Shown here: piece after piece, positions 16,871 to 25,364 of the stretch
Numbering within the stretch: position 1 is the first letter of the stretch
Layout of the letters: each line of letters opens with the position of its first letter
Assembly (NCBI RefSeq): GCF_017980685.1
Contig: NZ_JACXXO010000022.1
Span: 1 to 64,000 of the forward strand
Reading direction: 5' to 3'
DNA from: Pseudomonas iridis
GTDB taxonomy: Bacteria; Pseudomonadota; Gammaproteobacteria; Pseudomonadales; Pseudomonadaceae
DNA: 64,000 bases
Made by a program: the position numbers and the translations under genes
The notes under the pieces: generated by a model
Told to the model about the DNA's origin: nothing
What the model saw: only the letters and a program-made list of their open reading frames with translations
The model's database searches: none

Positions 16871-16996
16871 CGGAGCCTCCTCGATCAAACCCACAAATGG
16901 GCTTACCTCTATCTCGACTTTCGGCGTGATTGATCGTTCAAAAGGATGCAGCGCGCGACCATGAATAAAACATCAGGGACTGTGCAGACAAGCTGT

Positions 16997-17086
16997 TGTG
17001 GGAGCGAGCCTGCTCGCGAAGGCGCTTGTCCATCCAGCAAAAGTGTTGGCTGACAGTACGATTTCGCGAGCAGGCTCGCTCCCACA
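16997..17086. repeat. REP inverted pair (GGGAGCGAGCCTGCTCGCG family)
   Basis: Arms at 16997-17020 and 17063-17086 are exact reverse complements over 24 bases. Second REP family of the window. Confidence 0.85.
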
Positions 17087-17105
17087 GGGGTTTTGCCGTG
17101 TTCTA

Positions 17106-17981
17106 TTAGTCGTTGCTTGGCTTGTTGATCGCCTGCAATACGTATTGAGGCATTGCAAACGCGCCGATGTGGATTTCCGGGTTGTAGTAGCGGGTGACGA
17201 TGCCGCTGCCGATGAAGCGCTGTTGCAGGGTTTCGCGGCTCAGCTTGCGGTACGACGTGTTGGTCGAGCCCCAGGCGAAGGTCATCGAACCGCCGATGTA
17301 GGTCGGCACCGCCGCTTGATAGAAATGCCAGTCCGGGAACAGGCTGCGCAGGCGACCGGCAGTGGTTTTGACTTCTTCGATCTGCATGAACGGCGTGCCG
17401 TTCTGGGTCACGAGGATGCCGCCTTCGTTCAGGCAACGGTGGCAGGCCTGGTAGAAGTTTTCCGAGAACAGTACTTCGCCCGGGCCGATCGGGTCGGTGG
17501 AATCGGAAATGATCACGTCGAATTTTTCGGTGGTAGTGGCGACGAAGCGCATGCCGTCATCGATCACCAGGTTCAGCCGAGGATCGTCGTAAGCACCCTT
17601 GGAGTGCTCCGGCAGAAACTCTTTGCACATCTCGACCACGGTGCCGTCGATCTCGACCATGGTGATGTGCTCGACGCCAGCGTGCTTGGTCACTTCACGC
17701 AGCATGCCACCGTCACCACCACCGATGATCAGCACGCGCTTGGCGGCGCCGTGGGCGAGGATCGGTACGTGGGTGAGCATTTCGTGGTAGATGAATTCGT
17801 CGGCTTCGGTGGTCTGGATCACACCGTCAAGCGCCATGACACGGCCCATGCGCGGGTTCTGGAAGATCACCAGGTGCTGGTGTTCGGTGCGCACTTCGTG
17901 CAGCAGTTTTTCCATGCGAAAACGCTGGCCGTAGCCTTCGTATAGGGTTTCCAGGTATTCGCTGGTTTTGGTGACGGTCAT
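17106..17981 (-). CDS. speE: Spermidine synthase (polyamine aminopropyltransferase)
   Basis: 291 residues. The N-terminal beta strand region ends with TEADEFIYHEMLTHVP. The dcSAM-binding glycine loop is RVLIIGGGDGGMLREV (around 80-95). Catalytic-region motifs are VEIDGTVVEMC and ISDSTDPIGPGE (the conserved Asp pair, about 155-165). The length matches bacterial SpeE. It transfers an aminopropyl group from decarboxylated SAM to putrescine. The start at 17981 is the family start; the extension to 18047 is rejected. speD is not adjacent. Confidence 0.92.
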   Translation of the reverse strand: MTVTKTSEYLETLYEGYGQRFRMEKLLHEVRTEHQHLVIFQNPRMGRVMALDGVIQTTEADEFIYHEMLTHVPILAHGAAKRVLIIGGGDGGMLREVTKHAGVEHITMVEIDGTVVEMCKEFLPEHSKGAYDDPRLNLVIDDGMRFVATTTEKFDVIISDSTDPIGPGEVLFSENFYQACHRCLNEGGILVTQNGTPFMQIEEVKTTAGRLRSLFPDWHFYQAAVPTYIGGSMTFAWGSTNTSYRKLSRETLQQRFIGSGIVTRYYNPEIHIGAFAMPQYVLQAINKPSND

Positions 17982-18099
17982 GGTCAAGTGCTCCGATGAA
18001 TGCGCGGGCCTGGATCGTGGAGACGATTGCCCGGGAAAGGCGCGCATTCTACGTTGCCAAAGATGACAGGTCGAACCTCACTTTATCTGCAAACCACAG

Positions 18100-18137
18100 A
18101 ACCCTGTGGGAGCTGGCTTGCCAGCTCCCACAGGGTT
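18100..18137. repeat. REP single palindrome
   Basis: ACCCTGTGGGAGCTGG facing CCAGCTCCCACAGGGT with a 4-base loop; a perfect long hairpin and the most compact REP unit here. Confidence 0.85.
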
Positions 18138-18160
18138 CGAGATGGTTTCGAATGTAGCGG

Positions 18161-18352
18161 TCAGATCCGGACGTTGCCCCGTGGCCCGGCGATTGCCCAG
18201 ATGATCAGGCCCAGCACTGGCAGGAGGATGATCAGCAGCACCCAGACGATTTTCATCCCGGTGGAGACGCCGCTTTTCAGCACATTGATGATGGCCCAGA
18301 TATCGAGCGCAAGAATGATCAGGCCAATCAGACCGTTGAACGTGGAACCCAT
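18161..18352 (-). CDS. PLDc N-terminal-like small membrane protein
   Basis: 63 residues with two hydrophobic helices (GLIGLIILALDIWAIINVL and KIVWVLLIILLPVLGLIIWAI) and the terminal GPRGN. This is the layout of the PLDc_N family found alone or in front of phospholipase D-like cardiolipin synthases. GGAG lies 9 bases before the ATG at 18352. An integral inner-membrane protein with no catalytic HKD motif, so not an enzyme by itself. Confidence 0.75.
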   Translation of the reverse strand: MGSTFNGLIGLIILALDIWAIINVLKSGVSTGMKIVWVLLIILLPVLGLIIWAIAGPRGNVRI

Positions 18353-18423
18353 GGTGTCGCTCCAGAATAGTGGCATGCACTTTTAGGATAGACGGTCGCG
18401 TGCAGGGTTCCCTTTTATTGTGC

Positions 18424-18954
18424 TCAAACGTGAACGGCGACCTTCAAGGCTTCCAGCGAAGGCGCAGCGGCGATGCCAATTTGTGCACACAACTCGAGAA
18501 CTTGCGGCACGTCGTTGCCGTAAACCAGCACCACTTGCAGCTCATCGTCGAGCAACTGGCTGAAGTTCATCAGCGTGTAACCGCCGTTTTCCTTGTTCAG
18601 GCTGCTCATCTGCACCTGAATACGGTTGAGGGCGGTCAGCGCTTCGGTTTTGGCCAGTTGCTTGGGCTTGAGGTTGAAGTCCACGGTCGGGCCGAACGAG
18701 GCGACGATCTGAGCGAACAGGTCGACGTAGGTGTCAGCCTGGAACAACACGGTCTCCGGCAGGCTGCCGACCACAACCCACTCGCCCAGTGCGATCGGGA
18801 AAGTGTCGTCGTAGTTGATGTCCGGGTTGGCAGCCAGAAAAGCGTCGGCATCGGCGTAGGCCTGTGCGGCTTCGTCGGCCACCTTCAGGATCTCGTCCTC
18901 GCCCATGCAGCCGGAGCTGATTTTGCTGATGAGATCGACGAGCGCGGCTTTCAT
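18424..18954 (-). CDS. Conserved hypothetical protein
   Basis: 176 residues starting MKAALVDLISKISSGCMGEDE. Contains a long acidic helix region, WVVVGSLPETVLFQADTYVD in the middle and LVYGNDVPQVLELCAQIG near the end. No signal peptide, membrane segment or known motif. The start at 18954 is the first ATG in a coding-like stretch; the upstream 51-residue extension is the shadow of the ankyrin gene. It ends about 70 bases upstream of the PLDc-like gene. Confidence 0.65.
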   Translation of the reverse strand: MKAALVDLISKISSGCMGEDEILKVADEAAQAYADADAFLAANPDINYDDTFPIALGEWVVVGSLPETVLFQADTYVDLFAQIVASFGPTVDFNLKPKQLAKTEALTALNRIQVQMSSLNKENGGYTLMNFSQLLDDELQVVLVYGNDVPQVLELCAQIGIAAAPSLEALKVAVHV

Positions 18955-19021
18955 GAGGGCGGATCCTGTGGCGAAGATGGTTTTTGAGGGCGCGGAGGAT
19001 AGCGCACAAAGTAAAAGATCG

Positions 19022-19540
19022 TCAGCCCAGCAATTTTTCCAGCTGCGCCGTGGTGTCCACTGCACCCATGGTCCGGGCAGCGTCGAGCGCAGTAACGCCA
19101 TTGGCATCCTTGGCTTTCGGGTCGGCGCCCTTGCTGATCAGATAGTCAACGATTTCAACACGGTTGAACATCGCCGCCATCATCAGTGCAGTCCGGCCAT
19201 CAAAGGACGAGCCTTCGATTTCAGCGCCCGCTTCAACCAGTGCCTTGACCACCGCAAGATCGCCCTTGAACGCCGCACCGGCAATCGGGCTCTGGCCGTT
19301 GGCATTGCGCAACTCGGGATCAGCCTTGTGTTTAAGCAGCACCTGCACGGCATCGACATGGCCGTAATAGCTGGCAAGCATCAGCAAGGTATCGCCCTTG
19401 CTGTTTTTCAGGTTCACCGGCAAACCGGCGCTGACCAGTCGATCGAGCATCAGTGCATCACCGTCGCGCGCCTTGTTGAAAACCTGCTCGGTGAATTCGG
19501 CAGCTTCCTCAGGGGTCATCTGGCGGCTTTGGTCGGACAT
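19022..19540 (-). CDS. Ankyrin-repeat protein
   Basis: 172 residues with four ankyrin repeats: GDTLLMLASYYGHVDAVQVLL, GQSPIAGAAFKGDLAVVKALV, GRTALMMAAMFNRVEIVDYLI, and GVTALDAARTMG. Each 33-residue unit ends in a nonpolar loop such as HKADPELRN. There is no signal peptide, so it is probably a cytosolic protein-binding scaffold. It lies 67 bases upstream of the hypothetical gene at 18424-18954, and may share its transcript. Partner unknown. Confidence 0.85.
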   Translation of the reverse strand: MSDQSRQMTPEEAAEFTEQVFNKARDGDALMLDRLVSAGLPVNLKNSKGDTLLMLASYYGHVDAVQVLLKHKADPELRNANGQSPIAGAAFKGDLAVVKALVEAGAEIEGSSFDGRTALMMAAMFNRVEIVDYLISKGADPKAKDANGVTALDAARTMGAVDTTAQLEKLLG

Positions 19541-19636
19541 GGGGCAACTCCACTTCGGTCTATCGGAAAGTCGACAGTTTCCCGAGCCCGACGATAGCTG
19601 TCACCCCCTTTTTCTGAAAATCGCCCATAGCCAGAA

Positions 19637-21475
19637 TCAATAACGGTATTTGCCCTGATGGATTTCAGCCAACACTTCATCGGTAACCTGCACGTAGGTT
19701 TGCGTGCCGGGTAGCCAGGCGAAAATCGGATCATCGCCTGTCTGAGCTGGGTCGAAACCTTCGTTTTTCAGACGCGTTTTCTGATATTTGAAGGTGCCGG
19801 TGGTTTCCATTTTCACCTTCACCCGCAAAAACAACGGCACCGCATAGGCCGGCAGGCGTTGCCGTGCGAACGCCAGCAATTCGGCGAAATCCAGCGTCGC
19901 CAAGGATTCAGCCGGGGTAATCGCCGCCATTCCGGCGCGGCCGTTGGTGTTGGGGATTTCCACGCCATACGCCACTGCTTCGCAAATCTGCGGATGCTGC
20001 AGCAGCAGGTTTTCGACTTCTGTGGTCGAGACGTTTTCGCCCTTCCAGCGGTAGGTGTCGCCCAGGCGATCAACAAACTGGGCATGACCGAAACCGATGT
20101 TGCGCAGCAGGTCGCCGGTGTTGAAAAAGCGATCGCCTTTGCTAAACACATCGTGCAGCACAACCTTGGCGGTCTTCTGTGGATCGGTATAACCGTCCAG
20201 TGGCGCCTTTTCGTCGATCCGCGCCAACAACAAGCCCTGCTCGCCCTTGCCGACCTTGCGCATGAAACCGTCAGCACTGCGCACCGGCTGGCCGCTGTCA
20301 TGGTCGTAAGCCACCAGTTCCCAGGCCATCAGCGAAAAACCGATGGTGTTGTCGAAGTTGAGAATATTGGTGAAACCGATATTGCCGTCGCTCGCCGCAT
20401 ACAGCTCGCAGATGTGCTCGACGGCAAAGCGTGTCTTGAACTCGGCCCAGGCGCCGGGGCGCAAGCCGTTGCCGATCATCTTGCGCACGCCGTGACGGTT
20501 GTCGTCGGCGCTGGCCGGTTGATCGACCAGATAGCGGCACAACTCACCGACGTAACCAATGGTGGTCGCGCGATAGCGGCGCACGTCGCTCCAAAACTGA
20601 CTGGCGCTGAATTTACGGCGTATCGCAAAACCCGATGCGCCGTTGATCGCCGAGCCCCAGCACACACATAGACCCGTGGCGTGGTACAGCGGCAAAGTGC
20701 AGTAGACGACATCGTCGGGGCGCATGTTCAGCGCGATCATGCCGAAGCTGGTCGAACTGCGCATCCAGCGACCATGCTTGAACACCCCGGCCTTGGGCAG
20801 GCCGGTGGTGCCGGAGGTGTAGATGTAGAAACACGGGTCGTCGAAAAATACCTGTTGGCTGCTTGGCGGATTTTCACTGGAGGCATCGACACTGGCGCTG
20901 ATCAGATTGACGTAGCCTTCGGGCGCAATGCCCGGGTGATTGCAGGTGTCCTGATCGGCAACAAACCAGCTGCGCTGTGGCGCAATCGAGACCTGATCGC
21001 GCACCGCAGCGAACGCCGGCAGCAGTTCTTCGCCGACCACAATCGCCACCGGCGCGACCAGATTCACGCTGTGAATCAGCGTGTCACGGGTCAGCGAAGT
21101 ATTGAGCAGCGCGCTGACGGCACCGAGCTTGGCCAGTGCCAGAATCGTCACCAGCAACTCCGGGCGATTCTCGATAAAAACCGCGACCACATCGCCCTTG
21201 CCGATGCCCTGCTCGCTCAGATAGTGGGCGATGCGATTGGCCCACTGGTTGACTTGCGAGTAGCTCAACGAAACCTCGCCCTGCAATAGCGCCGGGCCAT
21301 CGGGGTTACGCAGAGTCGCTTGTTCGAACGTCCAGCCAAGGCCACAGCTTTGGGTCGGATCCGTGACGTTGGCGACCTTCATGCCCTTGACCACTCGGGG
21401 AATGGCCTTGGCAATCATCGGCAGCTTGCGGAGCATCATGCCCCAGGTAATCGTGTCGCTTGGCGCGTGACTCAT
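19637..21475 (-). CDS. Long-chain acyl-CoA synthetase (AMP-forming)
   Basis: 612 residues, ANL superfamily. The P-loop-like A3 motif YTSGTTGLPKAGVF is near residue 220, followed by the A5-type YAASDGNIG block, DTYRWKGENVSTTEVEN (A7-A8 motif) near 490 and the C-terminal Lys-containing TGTFKYQKTRLK. It activates fatty acids to acyl-CoA. It resembles the FadD2/FATP-like group rather than the classical fadD, so no symbol is given. The next gene is divergent, with the DUF3509 gene read to the right. Confidence 0.88.
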   Translation of the reverse strand: MSHAPSDTITWGMMLRKLPMIAKAIPRVVKGMKVANVTDPTQSCGLGWTFEQATLRNPDGPALLQGEVSLSYSQVNQWANRIAHYLSEQGIGKGDVVAVFIENRPELLVTILALAKLGAVSALLNTSLTRDTLIHSVNLVAPVAIVVGEELLPAFAAVRDQVSIAPQRSWFVADQDTCNHPGIAPEGYVNLISASVDASSENPPSSQQVFFDDPCFYIYTSGTTGLPKAGVFKHGRWMRSSTSFGMIALNMRPDDVVYCTLPLYHATGLCVCWGSAINGASGFAIRRKFSASQFWSDVRRYRATTIGYVGELCRYLVDQPASADDNRHGVRKMIGNGLRPGAWAEFKTRFAVEHICELYAASDGNIGFTNILNFDNTIGFSLMAWELVAYDHDSGQPVRSADGFMRKVGKGEQGLLLARIDEKAPLDGYTDPQKTAKVVLHDVFSKGDRFFNTGDLLRNIGFGHAQFVDRLGDTYRWKGENVSTTEVENLLLQHPQICEAVAYGVEIPNTNGRAGMAAITPAESLATLDFAELLAFARQRLPAYAVPLFLRVKVKMETTGTFKYQKTRLKNEGFDPAQTGDDPIFAWLPGTQTYVQVTDEVLAEIHQGKYRY

Positions 21476-21858
21476 GGAAGCTCCCCGTTCGACCTTGGCG
21501 TGGTGGCCGATGTTTTTTATTGTCGGGCTGATGCAACCGTCGCATTCGAGCGAGGGTCGAGACTGAAAGTACGTCAGCGCTTCTCAGGCTGTACACGCGG
21601 TTTTTGCAATGTTTTGTATCCGCCCGGGCGGCGGCGATGTCGATGATTCAGAAAAGCCCGATTGGTTCCGTTAATTGCTCAATGATCCCGCAAAATGCAG
21701 GATGCACGATGGCCATTCATGCAGTTTGCACGACACCTCAAAATCATCTTGTTTTTAAGCTATTGATTTGTAACGATTTTATTTTTATCCGGTGCTGGCA
21801 CAATCACTGCAACCTCCTATGCATGCTTGCCATTCAAGTGCATACGGAGCTGAAAAAC
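21476..21858. other. Divergent promoter region
   Basis: 383 bases with no gene, between the acyl-CoA synthetase (leftwards) and DUF3509 (rightwards). It contains a sigma-54 promoter candidate at 21796-21811 and an AT-rich tract at 21750-21790. Confidence 0.5.
21796..21811 (+). promoter_or_regulatory. Candidate sigma-54 promoter for the DUF3509 gene
   Basis: TGGCACAATCACTGCA. The conserved GG (-24) and GC (-12) are exactly 10 bases apart and only one consensus T is missing. The start point would be about 35 bases before the ATG at 21859. Confidence 0.5.
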
Positions 21859-22137
21859 ATGAGCCTGATTCAAGAAAAATTTACCTCCCTGTTCTCCAAC
21901 TTCGACGTCACCACCTCGCCGCGTCCCGATGGCGGGATTTTGCTGACCCTGCGTAGTGCCGACGGCAAAGTGTTCAAACGTGCACTGTCGTATCAGCAAC
22001 TGCATGCCGGCGACCAACTGTCCTGGGCAATCAGTGCGATTCGCCGTGACCTGGCCGAACAGGCCAGCGAGTTGCCGCAAATTGCGATGCTGCAGAGCCA
22101 GCAGCGCTTTGCCCTGCCGACGTATCACTCGCTGTAA
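21859..22137 (+). CDS. DUF3509 family protein
   Basis: 92 residues starting MSLIQEKFTSLFSNFDVTT, then GGILLTLRSADGKVFKRALS, which I recognise as the Pseudomonas DUF3509 family. No signal peptide or membrane helix; function unknown. GGAG stands 9 bases before the ATG. It has its own terminator and a sigma-54-like promoter, so its expression may be conditional. Confidence 0.8.
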   Translation: MSLIQEKFTSLFSNFDVTTSPRPDGGILLTLRSADGKVFKRALSYQQLHAGDQLSWAISAIRRDLAEQASELPQIAMLQSQQRFALPTYHSL

Positions 22138-22157
22138 ACGCTTAAGAACTCGTTAAA

Positions 22158-22199
22158 CAAAACAGGCCGTGGAGCTTTCGCTTCACGGCCTGTTTTTTT
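22158..22199. terminator. Bidirectional terminator
   Basis: AACAGGCCGTG-GAGCTTTCGCTT-CACGGCCTGTTTTTTT. Serves the DUF3509 gene and, on the other strand with a TTTTGTTT tail, the mtn operon ending at 22234. Confidence 0.85.
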
Positions 22200-22233
22200 G
22201 TGCCCGGATTTCATGCAGGGTTTAGCGCAGACG

Positions 22234-22917
22234 TTAGAACGCTTCCGGTTCGATGCCGGTGAAGCTGTCGACGGTAACGTGGCCCGCCAGTTCTCCGCCA
22301 TCGCGGGCCAGACCGCAGGTTTTCAGGCCCGCTGACTGAGCGGCGTCGAGCTCTTCGACGATGTCCGACAGAAACAGGATCTGCGCAGGTTCAACCGCGA
22401 TCGCCTGTTGAATGTTCGTGTAAGACTGCGCCTCTCGTTTCGGTCCCGACGTGGTGTCGAAATAGCCGCTGAACAGCGGCGTCAGATCCCCTGCTTCCGA
22501 GCAGCCGAAGATCAGCTTCTGTGCCTGGATCGAGCCCGACGAGTACACAAACAGTTGATAACCCGCCGCGTGCCAGCGTTGAAGTGCTTCAACAGCATCC
22601 GGATAAACATGCCCCTTCAACTGCCCGGCCTGATAACCCTGCTCCCAGACCATGCCTTGCAACGCTTTAAGCGGCGTGGCTTTACGGTCTTCGGCAATCC
22701 AGCTCAAAAGGATTTCAACAACCCGTTCAACGTCGGCCTGCGGCTCGTTGCTGTCACGGCGTACGGCGTCGAGTTGCTCTGCGACATCGGCACGCTCAGC
22801 GTTCTGGCGCACGAAGTCCGGCAGGTGTCTGGCCGCGTAAGGAAACAGTACGTCGAAGACGAAACTGACGGCGCTGGTGGTGCCTTCGATGTCGGTGAGG
22901 ATGACTTTGATCGACAT
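22234..22917 (-). CDS. mtnC: Enolase-phosphatase E1 (acireductone synthase)
   Basis: 227 residues, HAD superfamily. The first motif is ILTDIEGTTSAVSFVFDVLFPYA, with DIEGT as the nucleophile motif I; motif II is LFVYSSGS, motif III Lys is in GPKREAQSYTN and motif IV is ILFLSDIVEELDAA. It enolises and dephosphorylates the diketone phosphate of the methionine salvage pathway to acireductone. It is followed by nothing else in the operon. The start at 22917 leaves a 4-base gap to mtnD. Confidence 0.93.
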   Translation of the reverse strand: MSIKVILTDIEGTTSAVSFVFDVLFPYAARHLPDFVRQNAERADVAEQLDAVRRDSNEPQADVERVVEILLSWIAEDRKATPLKALQGMVWEQGYQAGQLKGHVYPDAVEALQRWHAAGYQLFVYSSGSIQAQKLIFGCSEAGDLTPLFSGYFDTTSGPKREAQSYTNIQQAIAVEPAQILFLSDIVEELDAAQSAGLKTCGLARDGGELAGHVTVDSFTGIEPEAF

Positions 22918-22921
22918 GGGC

Positions 22922-23467
22922 TCAGTCCTCCAGACGCGGGAATCGCCCGGCGATGTCTTCGCCGGTGAAATTGGCAACCCAGCCGTCCGGGTTGTTAAAC
23001 AGACGGATCGCGACAAAGTGCGGATGCTCGCCCATGTCGAACCAGTGCTTGGTGCCAGCCGGAACGGAGATCAGATCGTTCTTTTCACAGAGTACGGCGT
23101 ACACGTAATCGTCGATGTGCAGGGTAAACAGCCCACGACCGGCGACGAAAAATCTGACTTCGTCTTCACCATGGCGGTGTTCTTCGAGGAACTTGGCGCG
23201 CAGTTCGGCTTTTTGCGGGTGGTCGCTGTTAAGGCTGATGACGTCGACGGTGACGTAACCGCGCTCGGTCATCAGTTTGTCGATCTGCTCCTGGTAAGCG
23301 CTGATCACCTCTTCCTGCGTGGCGCCGGGCTGGATCTTCGCGGTGGCTTGCCAGCGGTCGAAGCGCACACCTTGCTCGGCCAGAGTCGAGGCGATTTCTT
23401 CGAGATGGGTCAGCACCTTGTTCGGAATGTCAGGGCTGGAAACGTGATAGACGGACAAGCTGCTCAT
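22922..23467 (-). CDS. mtnD: Acireductone dioxygenase
   Basis: 181 residues. The cupin metal site is EEHRHGEDEVRFFV (His, His, Glu near 96-102), with the fourth ligand in GTKHWFDMGEHPHF. With Fe it makes the keto-acid precursor of methionine, with Ni a dead-end product. The start at 23467 excludes a 19-residue extension. It is 4 bases upstream of mtnC, so it is co-transcribed. Confidence 0.93.
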   Translation of the reverse strand: MSSLSVYHVSSPDIPNKVLTHLEEIASTLAEQGVRFDRWQATAKIQPGATQEEVISAYQEQIDKLMTERGYVTVDVISLNSDHPQKAELRAKFLEEHRHGEDEVRFFVAGRGLFTLHIDDYVYAVLCEKNDLISVPAGTKHWFDMGEHPHFVAIRLFNNPDGWVANFTGEDIAGRFPRLED

Positions 23468-23561
23468 TGGGGCAATTCCTCGGTATCGGCCTTGCCGTCC
23501 GGTTCTTGCAGACCGGTCGGGCACAGCATTTCATCAGGCAAATGGGCGACTTCGGGTGAAG

Positions 23562-24188
23562 TCAGCCCTGGCGGTTCATGACGCTGCGGGTTTTCAACTC
23601 GCATTCAAACAGGAATTCAAAGGCTTCGATCTGGCGCAACGCGTCGTTCATCTGCGCGCCCCAGGTGTAGAGGCCGTGACCGCGAATCAGATAACCGACG
23701 CAATCGGGATGGGCGTCGAGCCAAGGCTGCACCTTGGCGGCGAGCCGCGCAATGTCCTGGTCGTTGTCGAAAATCGGCACGCGCACCCGGGATTCATGGG
23801 TCGAGATGCCGCTGAAGGCTTTTTGCAGTTCGTAGTCTTCGAACTCGATAAAGTCTTGCGGGGTCAGGCGCGACAGCACCGTGGCATTGACCGAGTGAGT
23901 GTGCAGCACCGCACCGATCTCCGGGCGCCAGCTGTAGAGCTGGGTGTGCAGCAGAGTTTCGGCGGACGGCTTTTTGCCCGGTTCCAGGCTGTTACCGGCA
24001 AGGTCGGTGGCGAGCACATCGTCCACACCCAACTGGCCCTTGTGCTTGCCGGACACGGTCAACAACGCTTCGCTGGCCGACAGACGCGTCGAATAATTGC
24101 TGCTGGTGGCCGGCGACCAGCCGCGACCATAAAGGAAACGCCCGGCGTCGACGATTTGCTGGGCGAGTTGTTCACGGGTAAGGCTCAT
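23562..24188 (-). CDS. mtnB: Methylthioribulose-1-phosphate dehydratase
   Basis: 208 residues, class II aldolase fold. Zinc ligands are in VLHTHSVNATVLS (two His) and in RGHGLYTWG (His); the conserved Glu in EFEDYELQKAF is the proton shuttle region. It dehydrates methylthioribulose phosphate in methionine salvage. Its start overlaps the stop of the upstream MFS gene by 4 bases, which couples them. mtnA is not in the window. Confidence 0.92.
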   Translation of the reverse strand: MSLTREQLAQQIVDAGRFLYGRGWSPATSSNYSTRLSASEALLTVSGKHKGQLGVDDVLATDLAGNSLEPGKKPSAETLLHTQLYSWRPEIGAVLHTHSVNATVLSRLTPQDFIEFEDYELQKAFSGISTHESRVRVPIFDNDQDIARLAAKVQPWLDAHPDCVGYLIRGHGLYTWGAQMNDALRQIEAFEFLFECELKTRSVMNRQG

Positions 24189-25339
24189 GGCCTGTCCTCT
24201 TGCATACGTGTGGCAATGATAACGGCAGCAGCAAGCGCCGCGAGACTGGCAATACTAAAGGTCAATGTCGCCCCGAGGGCATTCCAGCTGTAGCCGGAAT
24301 ACAACGCGCCCAGCGCACCGCCGGTGCCGGCCAGCGCCGCATACAGCGCCTGGCCCTGCCCCTGTTGGCGCGCACCGAAGCTACGTTGCACGAACTGGAT
24401 GGCAGCGGCGTGAAAACTGCCGAAAGTCGCCGCATGGAGAATCTGTGCGAACAGCAGCACCCAGAGAAACTCGGCGAACGAACCTAGCAGTAACCAGCGC
24501 AGGGCCGCCAGCAGAAAACTGGCCAGCAGCACCCGGCGTACTGAGAACCGCGCCAGAATCCGGCTCATGGCCATGAACATCAGCACTTCGGCGACCACAC
24601 CGACCGCCCAGAGCATGCCGATCACGCCTCGTGTGTAACCGAGTTTTTCCAGGTGCAAAGTCAAAAACGTGTAATACGGGCCGTGGCTCATTTGCATCAG
24701 CGCCACGCAGCCGTAAAACGCCAACACACCGGGACTGCGCAATTGTTTGAGAAAGCCCTCCCCGCCCGGTCGGTTGCCCTGCGCCGGTTGCGCGTTCGGC
24801 ACCCACAAGCTGCTGAGGACAATGCCGGCCATGATCAACACCAGCGCCGCTGGGTAGATGTCGAGGCTGAGCCATTCGAACAGGCGCCCCAAAGCGACCA
24901 CGGTGATGATGAAACCAATCGAGCCCCACAGGCGGATCTGGCTGTAACGCGAGGTCTGGCCCTGCAGATGCGCCAGCGTGATGACTTCGAACTGCGGCAA
25001 CACCGCGTGCCAGAAGAACGCATGCAGCGCCATGACCATCGCCAGCCAGGCGTAGCTCTTGCTGACGAAAATCAACGAGAAGGTGAGCAACGTGCACACC
25101 GCGCCGAAACGTACGATGGCCAGCCGTTTGCCGGTGTAGTCGCCCAGCCAGCCCCAGATGTTCGGCGCCACACAGCGCATCAACATCGGGATGGCCACCA
25201 GTTCGCCGATGCGCGCGGCGCTGAATCCGAGGTGATCGAAGTACAGCGCCAGAAACGGCGCCGTCGAACCGAGCAAGGCGAAATAGAACAGATAAAAACT
25301 GGACAGCCGCCAGTAAGGAAGCACCGCCACGCCCGTCAA
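24185..25339 (-). CDS. MFS transporter (HcaT/YcaD-like group)
   Basis: 384 residues with 12 predicted helices, starting LPYWRLSSFYLFYFALLGSTAPFLALYFDHLGFSAARIGEL, followed by WGWLGDYTGKR as the MFS loop 2-3 motif. The second half repeats the pattern (GMLWAVGVVAEVLMFMAMSR). It lies in frame contact with mtnB (ATGA overlap) and 25 bases after aroC. Location next to methionine salvage makes methylthio-nucleoside or a related solute a possible substrate, but this is inference from position only. Confidence 0.8.
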   Translation of the reverse strand: MTGVAVLPYWRLSSFYLFYFALLGSTAPFLALYFDHLGFSAARIGELVAIPMLMRCVAPNIWGWLGDYTGKRLAIVRFGAVCTLLTFSLIFVSKSYAWLAMVMALHAFFWHAVLPQFEVITLAHLQGQTSRYSQIRLWGSIGFIITVVALGRLFEWLSLDIYPAALVLIMAGIVLSSLWVPNAQPAQGNRPGGEGFLKQLRSPGVLAFYGCVALMQMSHGPYYTFLTLHLEKLGYTRGVIGMLWAVGVVAEVLMFMAMSRILARFSVRRVLLASFLLAALRWLLLGSFAEFLWVLLFAQILHAATFGSFHAAAIQFVQRSFGARQQGQGQALYAALAGTGGALGALYSGYSWNALGATLTFSIASLAALAAAVIIATRMQEDRP

Positions 25340-25364
25340 GCCGCAGCGGCTTTGATATCTGCCA

